A program made the translations under genes and the position numbers. This document shows, one piece after another, positions 35,182 through 46,189 of a DNA stretch of 64,000 bases. Below the pieces are notes generated by a model. The model searched no databases. It was given only the letters and a program-made list of their open reading frames with translations, and was not told the DNA's origin. The stretch comes from Celoporthe dispersa (taxonomy: Eukaryota; Ascomycota; Sordariomycetes; Diaporthales; Cryphonectriaceae): NCBI GenBank assembly GCA_016584495.1, contig WAID01000012.1:806001-870000 (forward strand), given 5' to 3'. Each line of letters starts with the position of its first letter. Within the stretch, counting starts at the first letter, position 1.

Positions 35182-36130
35182 TCAAAGCGAATCATCCTCC
35201 TCCTCTAAGATCGTGCTGAACCGTGCCAGCCCTGAGCCCCCGCCTCCCAGCCCCGAAGCCGACCTCCGCTTCCGCTTCGTGTTGGGGCTGTCCCGCCACC
35301 CTCCTCCCGCGCCCTGCAGTGCGGTGATTAGGGGATCCGACTCGGGCGAGGAGCTGATGCCGGCTAGGAGCGCGTCGAGGTCCCTGAGCTCGCTTACGGG
35401 GGTGACGGGCTGAGAGCCATGGGACTTTTCGGAGAGAGAGCTGGGTGCTCTGCGCCGAGGGGCCTGCGGAGTAGAAGCGCGAGCGCGGCACCTTGCTGGT
35501 CTCGTCGTCGTTCTCGAGCCCGAGGAGCGTGAAGGTCGAGTAGGTGGTGAGCTTGAAGACGACGCCGACGGCGACGCCTATGAAGGCGGCGGAGCCGAAC
35601 TGTGGCCGGAAATGGACGGGTGAGCGTGAAGTTCTAGCGTCAGGCGCGGTGCCTGGGTCTCAGCTCCCCAGATCAACAACCTACATATATGTACAGAGGC
35701 TGGTTGACATGTTAGCAGTGAATTTCCACAGTAGCAAGATTGAATCCCGGGATGATAACGATGATGAATGATGCCGGATAATGATAACGATTGATCTTAC
35801 CTCTAGTCTAGGAAAGTTCCGTATGATTATGAAAAACGGTGTGAGGAAGAATCTTGGGATATCACAGAGCGTGTCAGTTGCTCAGTCATCACCCCAACAG
35901 GCGCATTTACATCTGGCCGGCGTTCCTCTGACTCATTCACGGGGCTCTCACCGAACGGTATATATCACGGGAGCAAAGACAAAGAGCAGGGTGTGCAAAA
36001 GGACACCAAACGGCCATGCCACGAGCCGCAGGCTGTAGAGAACGGCATTGAAGGTAGAGAAGAAAATCCACTGGAGACTGTAGACGATGAATAAGAGAGA
36101 GGCGGTGGCCAGGTCCAGCCACGCCATCAT
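35182..36130 (-). CDS. Conserved fungal two-span membrane protein of unknown function, with 15-nt microexon
   Basis: Four exons: 35952-36130, 35801-35852, 35685-35699, 35182-35599. The reading is phase-consistent across all three junctions. Exon 1 encodes two hydrophobic helices (LFIVYSLQWIFFSTF and VLLHTLLFVFAPVIYTV). Exon 2 continues with FFLTPFFIIIRNFPRLE and the microexon adds only PLYIY. Exon 4 continues with another helix, FGSAAFIGVAVGVVF. A Ser-rich cytoplasmic tail (SELRDLDALLAGIS) ends LEEEDDSL. In exon 4 the frame must change near 35455-35470; the exons total 664 nt, one more than 221 codons, so a single extra base would restore 220 aa. The family is not known to me by name. Confidence 0.78.
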
Positions 36131-36133
36131 GAA

Positions 36134-36164
<31 letters not shown>

Positions 36165-37370
36165 TTGTGAGATGGGACGAGGGCAACCTGATGCAGCTCA
36201 TGAGCACACCACGGACTCCTGGAGAGGAGACCAGTAGTTTCAGCTGTCAGGATAGCAGAGGAACATACCGCTATCACGGTCGTCGGACGAGTTAAGCAGA
36301 GGTCGAGTCGCGCATGGGACGATGGACAACAAGCCTACAGTCCCCTGTCGATTTCAACGGGGCCCAGTGAATGACGTTGCAGGGGAATCCCGCAGAGGAC
36401 CCCTACCCTACCTGCCTCTTACATAATCCAGGCAGTGGTGGGGGGAGGGGAGGGAAGACAGAGCTTGGGCTACCTACAGGTAGGTGCCTCTAGCCCCTCC
36501 TTTAGCCAACCAAGACCGTCTTTTTTTTTTCTTCGGAGAAGACCCAACTCAACTCACCCGCTCACATCTTTGAGGAGTCCTTGACCTCGAAGACGCCTTG
36601 AGTTCGAGACCAACCCAGTATCAGACCCCCTTTTTTTTTCTTCCCCTTCTTTTCTTCCAATCAGTACATCTCTGATCTGGTGTACTCTTTGTATATCTGG
36701 GCTCCAAACCAGCATCATAGGACATAGTTTCCAGGCCATCTTGTGGAGATCGGATCTTTGACCAAGGGTATTATTATTCAGTGGACTTGTCTTCCGGCCA
36801 CCAAATCTCGTCTACGCACTCTTCCCTCTATCTTGTACAGCCTCTCTCAGCCTTATCAACTCAACACACGCATACATTACATTACATACATAGTCCAGTT
36901 CTTGCACCCACCCCACTGGCCTGTCAAAGACCCCATAATTCTTACACCGTCGGTAACCTTGCCCTGCTCCGGCCTTCCATCATACGTGGGGGTCCCAAAG
37001 CAAGTCGTCGTACCTCGGGAAGCCGGGCTGAGGGGCAGCCTGCATACCATGGTACAGCTCCGCTGCAACAACAAGTGCTCGTGTCGTCAAATCAGCTTTG
37101 GCCCGACCAGGGCTGCCAGCACGGATCCGAATACTCGTCCATCATCCACGAGCCGACTCAACCCCTCGAACCTTGCGCGCTGATCGTGGCCTTCCACCCC
37201 CCGGCCCCCCTCCACCCCCTGTCGAGCAGAGCACGATCTCCTCAGCTGACCCGTCGAGACATGAGCTAAATCTCATCACCTGATCCAGCTCCCGCCTGTC
37301 ATCGCCGTCTGTCTTTCCTTTTTTCCTCGACCGGCCCCCTGCCGCCTCCCTCGTCCCCCCCTCGACCGAG
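36131..37370. other. Divergent intergenic, membrane protein / AMPK beta
   Basis: Holds both promoters. A CTG triplet run lies just upstream of the minus-strand start. CT-rich DNA and upstream ATGs (for example about 37049) occur in the presumed AMPK beta leader. Confidence 0.5.
36134..36165. repeat. (CTG)n triplet run
   Basis: About ten CTG units followed by TTG units, immediately upstream of the ATG of the minus-strand membrane-protein gene, so probably in its 5' leader. Confidence 0.92.
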
Positions 37371-39153
37371 ATGGGAAACCAACCAACCAAGGAGAGTGGG
37401 GGTTCGACTCCGGCCTCACGCTCGGGCTCGAACTCGGGCTCAGGCCGCGAGCAACACCAGCTGCCGAGACACCATACCTCCTCCTCGTCCTCCTCCTCGC
37501 ACCACCACCACCAGAAGAGCAACACCACGAGCACACGAGCCCCCATCGGCGTGCACAACCACAGGGCTGCTGCGCCGGCCCAGGCCTCCTAGCCCAGGCC
37601 CATGGCTCCACCGACATCAAGAACTCCCAGGCCCTCCCCATCACCTCTCTAGCCGCCTCGCCCGTCGGCTCGACCAAGTCCGCCCTGGGTGCTGCTGCTG
37701 CACCTCCCAGGCCGCCAGAACAGAAGCAGCCTACGCCTCCGGTCCCCGTGCCCTCGAGGGACTGCCCGGGGCCAGAACCAGAACCAGAGCCCGAGGCCGA
37801 GCCTACAAAGCCTGTCGACGTTCCCAACTCGACCTACGCGCCTGCCGCAGTTGGCACCATACCGGCCACCGCCCCCGCCGGCCAGACATCGCCGCTGTCA
37901 CCCTTCGACTCGAGCGAGGTCGGCCTCCAGAGCCACGGCAGCATGTCCAACATGTCCTTCATCTCTCGACCGCCAAGGCTGCCGCTGCCCATCGAGGAGG
38001 AGGTACACACCCCCGGGTCGCCCATCATAGCTCCTGCGGACATCGGCGAGCCTGTCGATGCCGTCGACCTGGACAGTGACGGGAACATAGGAAGGAAGTC
38101 CTCGACCCTGAGCACCACCACCGTGGACGAGGAGGATGCCGAGGAGCTGCGCGTGGACAAGACCCGGCCGACTGTGGCTACACGGCTCGAGTGGCGACGC
38201 GGAGGAGAGAGAGTCTATGTGACCGGTACCATATTTCATTGGAACCGGAAACAGAGGCTCCATCCAGTGTAAGTTTCCCTTCGTGCCCGGTGGGGCGGTT
38301 GTGGCCGCACAGTGATTCCAGAAACATCTTTGGGAGAAAAAGGAAAAAGAGAAAAAAAAATCCAGTCTGGTCCAGCCGTCGTCCTGTATCGTCACCAGGC
38401 TGTTTTCCTTGATAAACATGCTCACACAGGCCTGTGTAGGGAGGGACAAGATGGTGTCTTCGCCACGACGATCCAGATCTTGCCCGGCACGCATCACATC
38501 CGCTTCCTGGTGGACAACAACATGCAGACCTCGCCCGACCTGCCCACAACGGTAGACTTCGGCAACAACCTGGTAAATTATATAGAGGTCAGTCCGGAAG
38601 ATGTGGTCGCAGCACGCCGACAAGCAGCAGCAGCAGCAGCAGCAGCCACCTCCGCCGCTACCACCGCCGCGACGCCCCAGTCGGAGACGCCAGCCGAGGA
38701 GAAGGAGAAGGTAGAGCAGGAACCGGCAGCGGTGGAGCAGGCGCGAAAGGACAAGCAGCTGCCGCCGGCCGAGGCCTTCTCGCGGATATATCCGCAGTAT
38801 CTACTCGACTATGACGAGCCCGAGGACTCTCCCGTGGCACAGGTCGCTGCTGCAGCCATCGAAAAGCTAGAAACGCCGCCTAGCCTGCCGGGTTTCCTTG
38901 CGAAGCCGATCCTGAACTCCGCGACCCTGATGAAGGATGATAACAGCGTCCTCAACATGCCGAACCACACCACTCTCAATCACTTGGCTACAAGCAGCAT
39001 CAAGAACGGCACGCTCGCGGTGTCAGCGACTACGAGGTATAGGGACAAGGTAGGTCATTTGTCGCACGCATCCAGAACCCCGCAACAAAGATTGACCATC
39101 TCGAGCAGTATGTCACAACCATCATGTACAAACCGGTTCCGAACCAGTCTTGA
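37371..39153 (+). CDS. AMPK/SNF1 complex beta subunit (Gal83/Sip2 type), one frame break
   Basis: Scaffold of the Snf1 kinase that links catalytic alpha and gamma subunits and directs location. Exons: 37371-38268, 38440-39049, 39109-39153. The start gives MGNQPTKES, an N-myristoylation signal as in Gal83/Sip2. A long Ser/Pro-rich N-terminus follows. The frame breaks at TAG after AAPAQAS (near 37588-37592); a further C restores LAQAHGSTDIKN and 517 aa. The glycogen-binding (CBM48) domain has LEWRRGGERVYVTGTIFHW and PGTHHIRFLVDNNMQTSPD. The ASC domain at the C-terminus has NMPNHTTLNHLATSSIKN and, after the last 59-nt intron, YVTTIMYKP. A poly-Ala run (GCA repeats) lies in the linker (about 38625-38645). 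Confidence 0.93.
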
Positions 39154-39715
39154 TTGAGCCTCTCAAGGCCCGAGTTCGGAGCGAGATAGGGGACCCCCAT
39201 GTTTCATTGGACGGAGTTGGGAAAGAATGGTCGTCGGGCAGACTGGAAATTCAATGGGTGCCTCACTGGAACGGGCCCTGGGTATTCTGCGCCTCTGACT
39301 GTATAAAAGATAAATAAGGGAGGAAATTTTCGATGGTCATACAAATGCAGACGTCGATCTGTGTTTTCTGATGGAAGATTTACATGGACCATCAATACAT
39401 GACTTTTCATTCTGATGGTTCTCCTTGATGGACATGACAAGAATCCTTCATCTCACAGAGCGTCCTTCTCCCTCTTTGGTGCCACCTTGTCGGGGTTTTT
39501 CCCGTGCAGATAATATCCCATATGGGATGATCGATGCTGCCTCCTTGGCGTCGTCCTCTCAAGGATTCTTCCTATCTCGAGGGGGGGAGGGGGGAGGGGT
39601 TCTCTTCTAAAAGTCTACATGGCCTCGTCGGCCAGGGCCTGATCAGATGTCCCAGCAGCAGTCTCGCAGATGCACCAGTTGTCTGTCGTGGTAGGATCTC
39701 TCTTGTGTTAAGAGC
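39154..39715. other. Convergent intergenic, AMPK beta / KAE1
   Basis: The gap between two 3' ends. No gene or RNA seen. Confidence 0.6.
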
Positions 39716-40894
39716 TCAATCCCTCCACTTTACGTGAACCTCGTCCGTCCGGAAGCGCTGCGTGACCGTGCTGTCCTCCAGGGGGGTCCTGAAGCCACTC
39801 TCATACGCCAGCAGCCCGGCATGCGCAATCATGATGCCGTTGTCGATGCAGAACCTCTCGTCGGTGGCAAACACACTCCCGCCCCGGTCCCTCGCCATCG
39901 CACCCATCATCTCCTGCAGCCTCACGTTGGAGCCGACGCCTCCGACGATCAACACCTGGTCGCTCCCCACATGGGCCATGGCCCGCTCCGTGATCTCCAC
40001 CAGCATCGCGTAGACCGTCTCCTGCAGGCTGAAGCACAGGTCCTCCTTGGTGATCTCGACCTCGTCCCCGTCTGCCGTCACGACCTTCCTCCCCGCGGCC
40101 ATCTGCGCGGCGAGGTCGTCCGCCCGCGCCAGGATCCCGCTGAACGAGCAGTCCATCCCCTTCACCGCGTAGGGCAGGTCGTGCAGCACCCGCCCGGACG
40201 CCCTCTTGGCGAGCTGCTCGATGTTGTACCCGGGCGCCGGGTCGTTGGGGATCATGATGGTGCGGGCGAAGCGGTCGAGGCAGTTGCCGACGGCGATGTC
40301 GAGGGTCTCGCCAAAGATGCGGTACCGCTGCTCGGCATAGGCGATGACCTGGCTGTTGCCGCCCGACACGTACAGCACGACCGGGTTGTGCGCGCCCGTG
40401 ATGGACCGCCCCATCTCGATATGGCCCACGCAGTGGTTGACGCCGACGAGGGCGTCCGCGTCCGCCTTGCCCCACAGCAGCGCCAGGGTGCGCGCCGCCA
40501 CCGCGACCGAGGTCAGCGGGCCGCCCATCCCGGGCCCCCTCGTGTACGCGATGCAGTCGATCTCGTCGTGCGGGTTGCGCACCCCGGCCGCGCGGAGCGC
40601 TTCCAGGGCCACCGCGCAGAAGTGTGCCCGGTGGTGCGCTGCTGTGTCCTTAGGGAGGAAGCCCGTGCCGGGCGGGCTGTTGTAGGTGTGTCGTATGTTG
40701 GAGAGCACCTGCGCGCCGTCCTGCTGGGCCTTGTCCCTCGGGTGGTCTCTCTTGTCGGCGGTGGGAGGGGAGGCGAGGGAGGTGTCGGGGGCCGGGTGCG
40801 AGATGATGCCTATGCCGAGCTTGTTGGCGGAGCCCTCGCAGCCCAGGGCGAGGAGACGTCGCCTCTTGGGAGGATGTTCTGCCGAGGACGACAT
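39716..40894 (-). CDS. KAE1: tRNA N6-adenosine threonylcarbamoyltransferase, KEOPS subunit Kae1
   Basis: Catalytic subunit of KEOPS; transfers threonylcarbamoyl to A37 of ANN-decoding tRNAs, and in yeast is also linked to telomere upkeep. A single intronless frame encodes 392 aa. It has the ASKHA fold start LALGCEGSANKLGIGI, the metal-binding region HHRAHFCAVALEAL, GPGMGGPLTSVAVAARTLA, NHCVGHIEMGR, LYVSGGNSQV, AVGNCLDRFAR and the C-terminal NGIMIAHAGLLAY. An insert of about 25 residues (SHPAPDTSLASPP and on) after the first strands is longer than in yeast but common in filamentous fungi. The start follows a basic stretch KRRR. The length fits the family and the frame is clean. Confidence 0.97.
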   Translation of the reverse strand: MSSSAEHPPKRRRLLALGCEGSANKLGIGIISHPAPDTSLASPPTADKRDHPRDKAQQDGAQVLSNIRHTYNSPPGTGFLPKDTAAHHRAHFCAVALEALRAAGVRNPHDEIDCIAYTRGPGMGGPLTSVAVAARTLALLWGKADADALVGVNHCVGHIEMGRSITGAHNPVVLYVSGGNSQVIAYAEQRYRIFGETLDIAVGNCLDRFARTIMIPNDPAPGYNIEQLAKRASGRVLHDLPYAVKGMDCSFSGILARADDLAAQMAAGRKVVTADGDEVEITKEDLCFSLQETVYAMLVEITERAMAHVGSDQVLIVGGVGSNVRLQEMMGAMARDRGGSVFATDERFCIDNGIMIAHAGLLAYESGFRTPLEDSTVTQRFRTDEVHVKWRD

Positions 40895-42532
40895 CTGGAG
40901 GAAGATGTAGGAGACGCGCCGACCCGAGGGCCGATTCTGGACCGCGATGATGGTGAGCCTGGAAAACCTTTTTTTCTTTTTTCTTCTTCTTTCCTGCCTG
41001 CTGCAGGCGCTTTCAAGGCCAGAGCTCTCAACCAGATCAGATAATTTGGCTGGACAATAACAATGTGATTTTGACAGATAGCTAGAAAGGCGGGATTAAA
41101 AGTAGGCAGATTGCTGTTATTACAGGCTCATCTGGCTATTTAGCATGCAGAATGCAGATGAGGTTGGGAATACCTATTGACTTGAGGACTCTACCCGAAG
41201 TGGGGGAGGGGCTAATGTGCATATTGATAATGCCTGATAAGAAAGTAAGTACATAGACGGACGCTTCCTTATTAAGGGTCCAGGAGTAGTGACATTGGGC
41301 CATGTGTCCTCAGAGAAAGAAGACAGCTAAGCTCCAGACTGTGCAAGGTGTGTCCGCCCTACTCCTCCTCCTCCTCCTCCTCCTCCCTCCCCTCATCCAG
41401 CCTGAGGTAGCTATCATCTTTCACAGCAGACACATTGTTTGTTTTTCTCTTGCCTTCCTTTGTTGTAGCCAACTCTTCACTCCACCCATCTCTAAGGCTA
41501 AGCCAGCAATGGAGTAGCGTGGCCTGACCCAGCTTACATAAGTCACATATCCTCCCCAACTCGAAATTCATGTGCAGCCCCACAAAACCCACATCCGTCA
41601 TCTGTCTAATAATCAATCCCCTTGTACCTTGTCATCACTACCCTTTCTCTAACCACAATCCTTTCTCTCGTCCATATCCACAAATATTCCTCTCTGACTC
41701 CTTTTCTTTCTTTTTATGTTGAGGCGTCTTGAGTCTTTTATCGGAATGTCCTGGCTTCCTCTGAAGGGGTGACTGCCTGTCTTTGGCTGCGTCGCCAAGC
41801 CCTTGTGGACAGCGCGTCGACTCTGTGGAGTCAAGCTGTATGTCTCGGCCTCCGAGATGATGCCTCACGCGCTCTTGAGGGGCTGAGCATCTGGCGACAG
41901 GCATCACCCTCCCCCTTCTGTGCAGACTTAGAAAACAATTCTGATGGGCTGAGGAGATGCAGGCTCCTCTGGCTGCAAAATATTGCACCAAAGCAGCTGG
42001 AGGTGGCACAGCAGCAACAACATCACGAGAGAGACATCGAAGTAAGCCCGCCACCACCGACCGCTCCGGATTCCCGAGACCACATGACTGACCGCTCCAC
42101 GGGACTCAGGTTTGCAGCTGAAAAGACCGTCTCGAACAAGCTCCGCAGTCACGGATTCCTCACGGAAACTCAGGGAAAACACTGTTGTCATCACGAGCCA
42201 GACCACCACAAGGCGGTCTGGTCATACCATTCTGCTACCTGGTAAGCCTCCGCCCATTTACAGACTCCACGCCCTCTGCTCGCGGAGTTCCCATCCCACT
42301 GCTCCCAGCGCACCACCTCATCTATGTCCAGTTGTTGATGTCTTTTTTTGTACAGGTTCGTTTACAGTCATCCACCGTTGTTCCAGTCCATACCCGTTCC
42401 AAACAACCACGCCAACGCCAACGCTCTTCCGTTTGAAAAAAAAGGGGGGGGGGGAGGGGTAATACAAAGTCTGTGAAATCAGATTACAAGAGGACAACAC
42501 TCTCTCCTCTCTGCCGGTGACAAGCTCTCCCG
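40895..42532. other. Intergenic between EPL1 3' end and KAE1 start
   Basis: No gene supported. It contains the KAE1 promoter with poly-T/CT tracts (about 40968-41000), a CTC triplet run (about 41362-41390) and the EPL1 3' region with a poly-G run near 42445. Small frames at 41640-42460 lack recognisable content. Confidence 0.5.
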
Positions 42533-44480
42533 TCACTGCGCAGCTGTCACCGGTCTGGCCACACCCTGCTGCTGCCCACTGCCGCTAGCTGCAGCCTGCG
42601 CGGCAGCTTGAGCCTCGAGCTGTGCCTGAAGCAGCGCCTGTGGCTCTCTGCTGCTGCCGCCTGGTATCACCAAACGTCAAGGGTATGGTCGCCCGGAACC
42701 TGATGCTGCGAGTATCGAACTGGTCGATCTCATAGATGGACTGCTCGTCCTCGCTGTCATCCTGGTCGTACTTCCATTGGTCGGATGTCTGGCTAGGCGG
42801 AGTATGGTCGTCCTTCGAGCTCTTCTTCGCCACGGTCCGCCTATCGATCCACAACCGATTCAAGCGTCCATAGCGGCGACGGAACGCAACTCTGGGAGGA
42901 TCGTTCTCGTCTATTACAGCGCCCTTGAACTGGAAGACCGCCGACGGTGTGGGCTCGTCGAGATCCATCGGCGTCGGCTCTTCCAAGTCCTCATGGGACG
43001 CGCTGCTAGTCGGTGGCGTCAACAGATACTGTGCCTGTGCTGTCCTGAAGGATGGCTGGTGTGATGGGCTCCGGACTGGAGGCAGAGGACCCTTGGTGAG
43101 ATCCACATGGTTCCTATTCCAGTTGTGATGGTTCTGGATCTTGAGTATGATGTCTCTCCTGAGCTCCTCATCATGCTGCGCCTTCTCTGCCGCCAGAGAG
43201 GCCAGATCCATCTCAAAGGCTTGGTTCGATGGACGTGGCTGTCCGAGGCGCACGGCACCACTAGCGGCCGCCGCTCTCTGTGCCGACGACGCTTCGGGGG
43301 CCTTCCTCTTACTGACCTGTTGCTCCTCCTGAATGGACACCGTGGTTAGCGGATGAGGACGACGACACCGGGCTCCTCCGTACTCAAAGCTTACCTTAAG
43401 GGGCCACAGATCATTCTCGTTGGTCTTGATTCCCAGGCGGACCTTGAGCTGCTTGAGATTCTCTCGGGTCTCATACACGGCTCTATCGTACTGAAGCAGG
43501 TCTCGCTTGTTGAGTTCTCTCTCATACGACTGCAGGATGAGCTGGCGGCCCTCCTCTAGCTCTCTGCGCAGCCGCTTGAGCTTGTCGGCGCTCTGCACAT
43601 CCCGAGCTCGGGTCTTGCGGGTCTGACGAACTTCTCTGCGCCTGAAGCAGACGTAAGGATCCATGTCGTCGCTATCTTGATGGGTCTCGAACTTCAGCGT
43701 TGGGTTCAAGGAACCGTTTCCCCTGGCCTGTCTGCGCTGCTTCCAGTACTCATACAGCTCCTTGGCATGGGGCATCACCTTCGCAACGTCGAGATTGTTG
43801 AGGCCGGGGACCATGTCGCTGTACGGCGCAATAGACTTGTCCACGGCGGCGAACGGGGTGGAAAACGACGCAGTCTCCTCGAAGACCTCCATGACGCCCT
43901 CGAAGTCATCTTCGGAGAGCTGCTGAGCGGCAGGCCGCTTGGCATTGTACACTTTTAGGAACTCGTCATCCTCCTCGGTCATATCGTACATGCACCCGAT
44001 GCATTCTTCGACAGTCTGGGAGGAACGAATATACGTGACGGGGTCCTGATATCGACGGCTGTATAGCTCGTCATAGTTGATATCGCTCTCCTGCGGTGGA
44101 GGAACCGGGATCTCATTGTCTGCTTTTGTCCCAGTAGTTCTGAGAAGTTGTTGAAGATGATATTCCTGCGGGTGGTATCAGTATCATACTGCGCCAGTAG
44201 ACGAGGCTGCAAGGCTGTCCAGAAACGCCGAGTTTGGGGGGGGTGGGTGGTGGGATAAGGTAGGTAAAGTGATGAGGTAAGTGCAGCCTTTCAGGGGGTG
44301 ATCACGTGAAACGCACGTGACTCAGGTACGTACATTTTCCTCGCCCTGTTCGACACCTGTGGCAATCGAAAGCTCCTGCACCAGAGAGTGATACTCGGTC
44401 GCATCGATTTCATCCTCGGTGAGGACGTCGAGGGGCTGTTTGGGGTTGAGTTTCTTGACGCGGACCTTTCGGGTGGCCAT
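42533..44480 (-). CDS. EPL1: Enhancer of polycomb-like protein Epl1 (NuA4 subunit), possible 1-nt break near C-terminus
   Basis: Scaffold of the piccolo-NuA4 histone H4/H2A acetyltransferase in the nucleus. Exons: 44334-44480, 43395-44165, 42533-43328. The EPcA domain covers the N-terminal part: VRVKKLNPKQPLDVL, then IPVPPPQESDINY and VEECIGCMYDM, followed by MTEEDDEFLKVYN. A basic YVCFRRREVRQTRKTRARD segment is the second conserved block. The tail is Gln/Ala-rich. Intron 2 (43329-43394) is 66 nt without stop, so it can be read through. The exon total is one base over a multiple of three. Dropping one base at the CAG repeat (about 42640-42650) gives a Gln/Ala tail ending ARPVTAAQ and 570 aa; otherwise the frame stops at 42585. 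Confidence 0.93.
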
Positions 44481-46189
44481 GATGACACGTTGAGCGATTT
44501 GCAGTGGAGAGCCACTGCAAAACAGGCGGGGCGGGGTTCTGTTGGGAGAAGGGGGCTGCAAGCGCGAGGCGAGAAGGGGGGAGAAGAGGTGCGGGAAAAA
44601 GGCCCAACGGCGGCGGAAAACCGCACAAAAAAAAAGCCTATATCATGGAATCAACCATGCGAATCCGGGTTCTCGACTTTTTTCGATGCGATTCCGAACG
44701 CTTGGTGGTGTTTTGGATGGTTGAATGCTGCGACTGTTGTCCGTTACCCTGGAGTGAAGGGCCCGCGCTGGTTGCACCTGGCAGAGTTTTTCGCTCGGTT
44801 GTTTTGGCACTGACGGGCGACTGCTGACGCTCCCACGCTAGCCTGGCAACCCTCGGCCTGGCTTGGGCTTGGGGCCTGGTTTTAGGGGGAGGGGGGGTTT
44901 GCAAGGGGGGTTCTGATTGTGTTGGCTGCCGCTGAAATGAAAAATAACGGACGCGAACGGCGGCGCCTCTCCAATACGGCACAGTGGGTGTGTGGGCACC
45001 GGGCACCCCCTAACATGGACTTAGGTAAGCTGATCAACACAACAGCTCAGGCAGCTTCGAGCCTAGCGCTTTCCTGGGTTGCAGCGTTCAATTTCGAACT
45101 TCCTGTTGGATTACAATGCTCGAGGAGATGGATGCACCTCGTTTTTCCACTCTCTGTCTGTAGTTGTCCTGCCATCTACTCTTTCTGTTATTTGTTGAAC
45201 AGCAGAAACTGTGTGCCAGCTAGTCGGTATGTACAGCTTAGTACTTCTTCTGAGTGCCTAGGACAGCACCAGTGTAAAGTTGCAGATTGTGCAAGGACTT
45301 GTGTAAGAAGTACTGAGGCAGGTATCTTGGCCTGCTCAGGTGCTAGCTAAGGATTTGGGGAGGGGGGGCAATCTTTGCTTATCTGAGGCTTTCAGGACCG
45401 AATTTTTCTGCAGGAGGACCAAACTTCTCATCTGTACTAAAAGCTTATCCTAATTTCCAAAATCTGCAAAACCTCGTTGACAGTTTCCAGGTTTGCTCAG
45501 CATGCCAGATGTGGTTCTAGAGGCCGACATTGGAGACCTCATCGCCCAGCTGTGATATTGGAAACACAGAGTTTCCGGCTTGAAGTATCCAAAGACAGTC
45601 ATACATGGAGGCAAAAGCCAGGCTCATAAATATATGTGCATCACCATTTCCCAAAACAAGGTGCCCTTGAGGCTTGAGAGTTCCAACATGAGTTTTTCCA
45701 CTTCAAGACTTACTAAGCAAATTGATCTGCTCCCTGCATGAGCGAGGCGGCCTCTGTGTGCAAACTCACCTCGGCCTGCCCTCTGCACAATATTGGCCTA
45801 GCGCCTACACCCCCCCCTTCCTCAGCTCCTCTGATAAGGAGCGATAACAAGTTGCTGTCCCTCCTGAGCACAGGGGCAGGTTAACGCCTAAGAAACGAGC
45901 CGAGCCGCAACAAACGCTCCTGACCAGTTACCACCAGAACCAGCGGTGCACGACCTACCTTGGCTTCGCTCTCTCAAGATCCTCAACAAACAGCTGTCCA
46001 GGACGAACAAGAAGATCCCGACATCTCTCTCTCGAACCAGGCCTTCCCAGACCTGCTGACGGTGCAACCAACCACCTCCACCACTAGACAGCTATAGTGC
46101 TGTTCGCTGGCCGATCCCGCCCTCTCCCCTCCTCCCCAGAGAAGCCTCCTCCAAGTCCGACACGCGACGACGTCCAGTATTTATTCAAG
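44481..46189. other. Divergent intergenic, EPL1 / calcineurin B
   Basis: These 1.7 kb hold both promoters. No gene supported; a 143-codon frame (44919-45350) has no recognisable content. The calcineurin B leader from about 45880 is rich in ACC/CAA. Confidence 0.5.

Noticed and set aside
35440..35500. Short intron to explain the frame change in the 35-36 kb membrane protein
   Set aside because: The only GT-AG pair that fits is under 30 nt, below a workable fungal intron.
36598..36622. T-loop-like GTTCGAGACC
   Set aside because: No D-arm, anticodon stem or acceptor pairing upstream.
39734..41044. 436-codon plus-strand open frame
   Set aside because: Antisense of KAE1; Arg/Val/His-rich with no domain.
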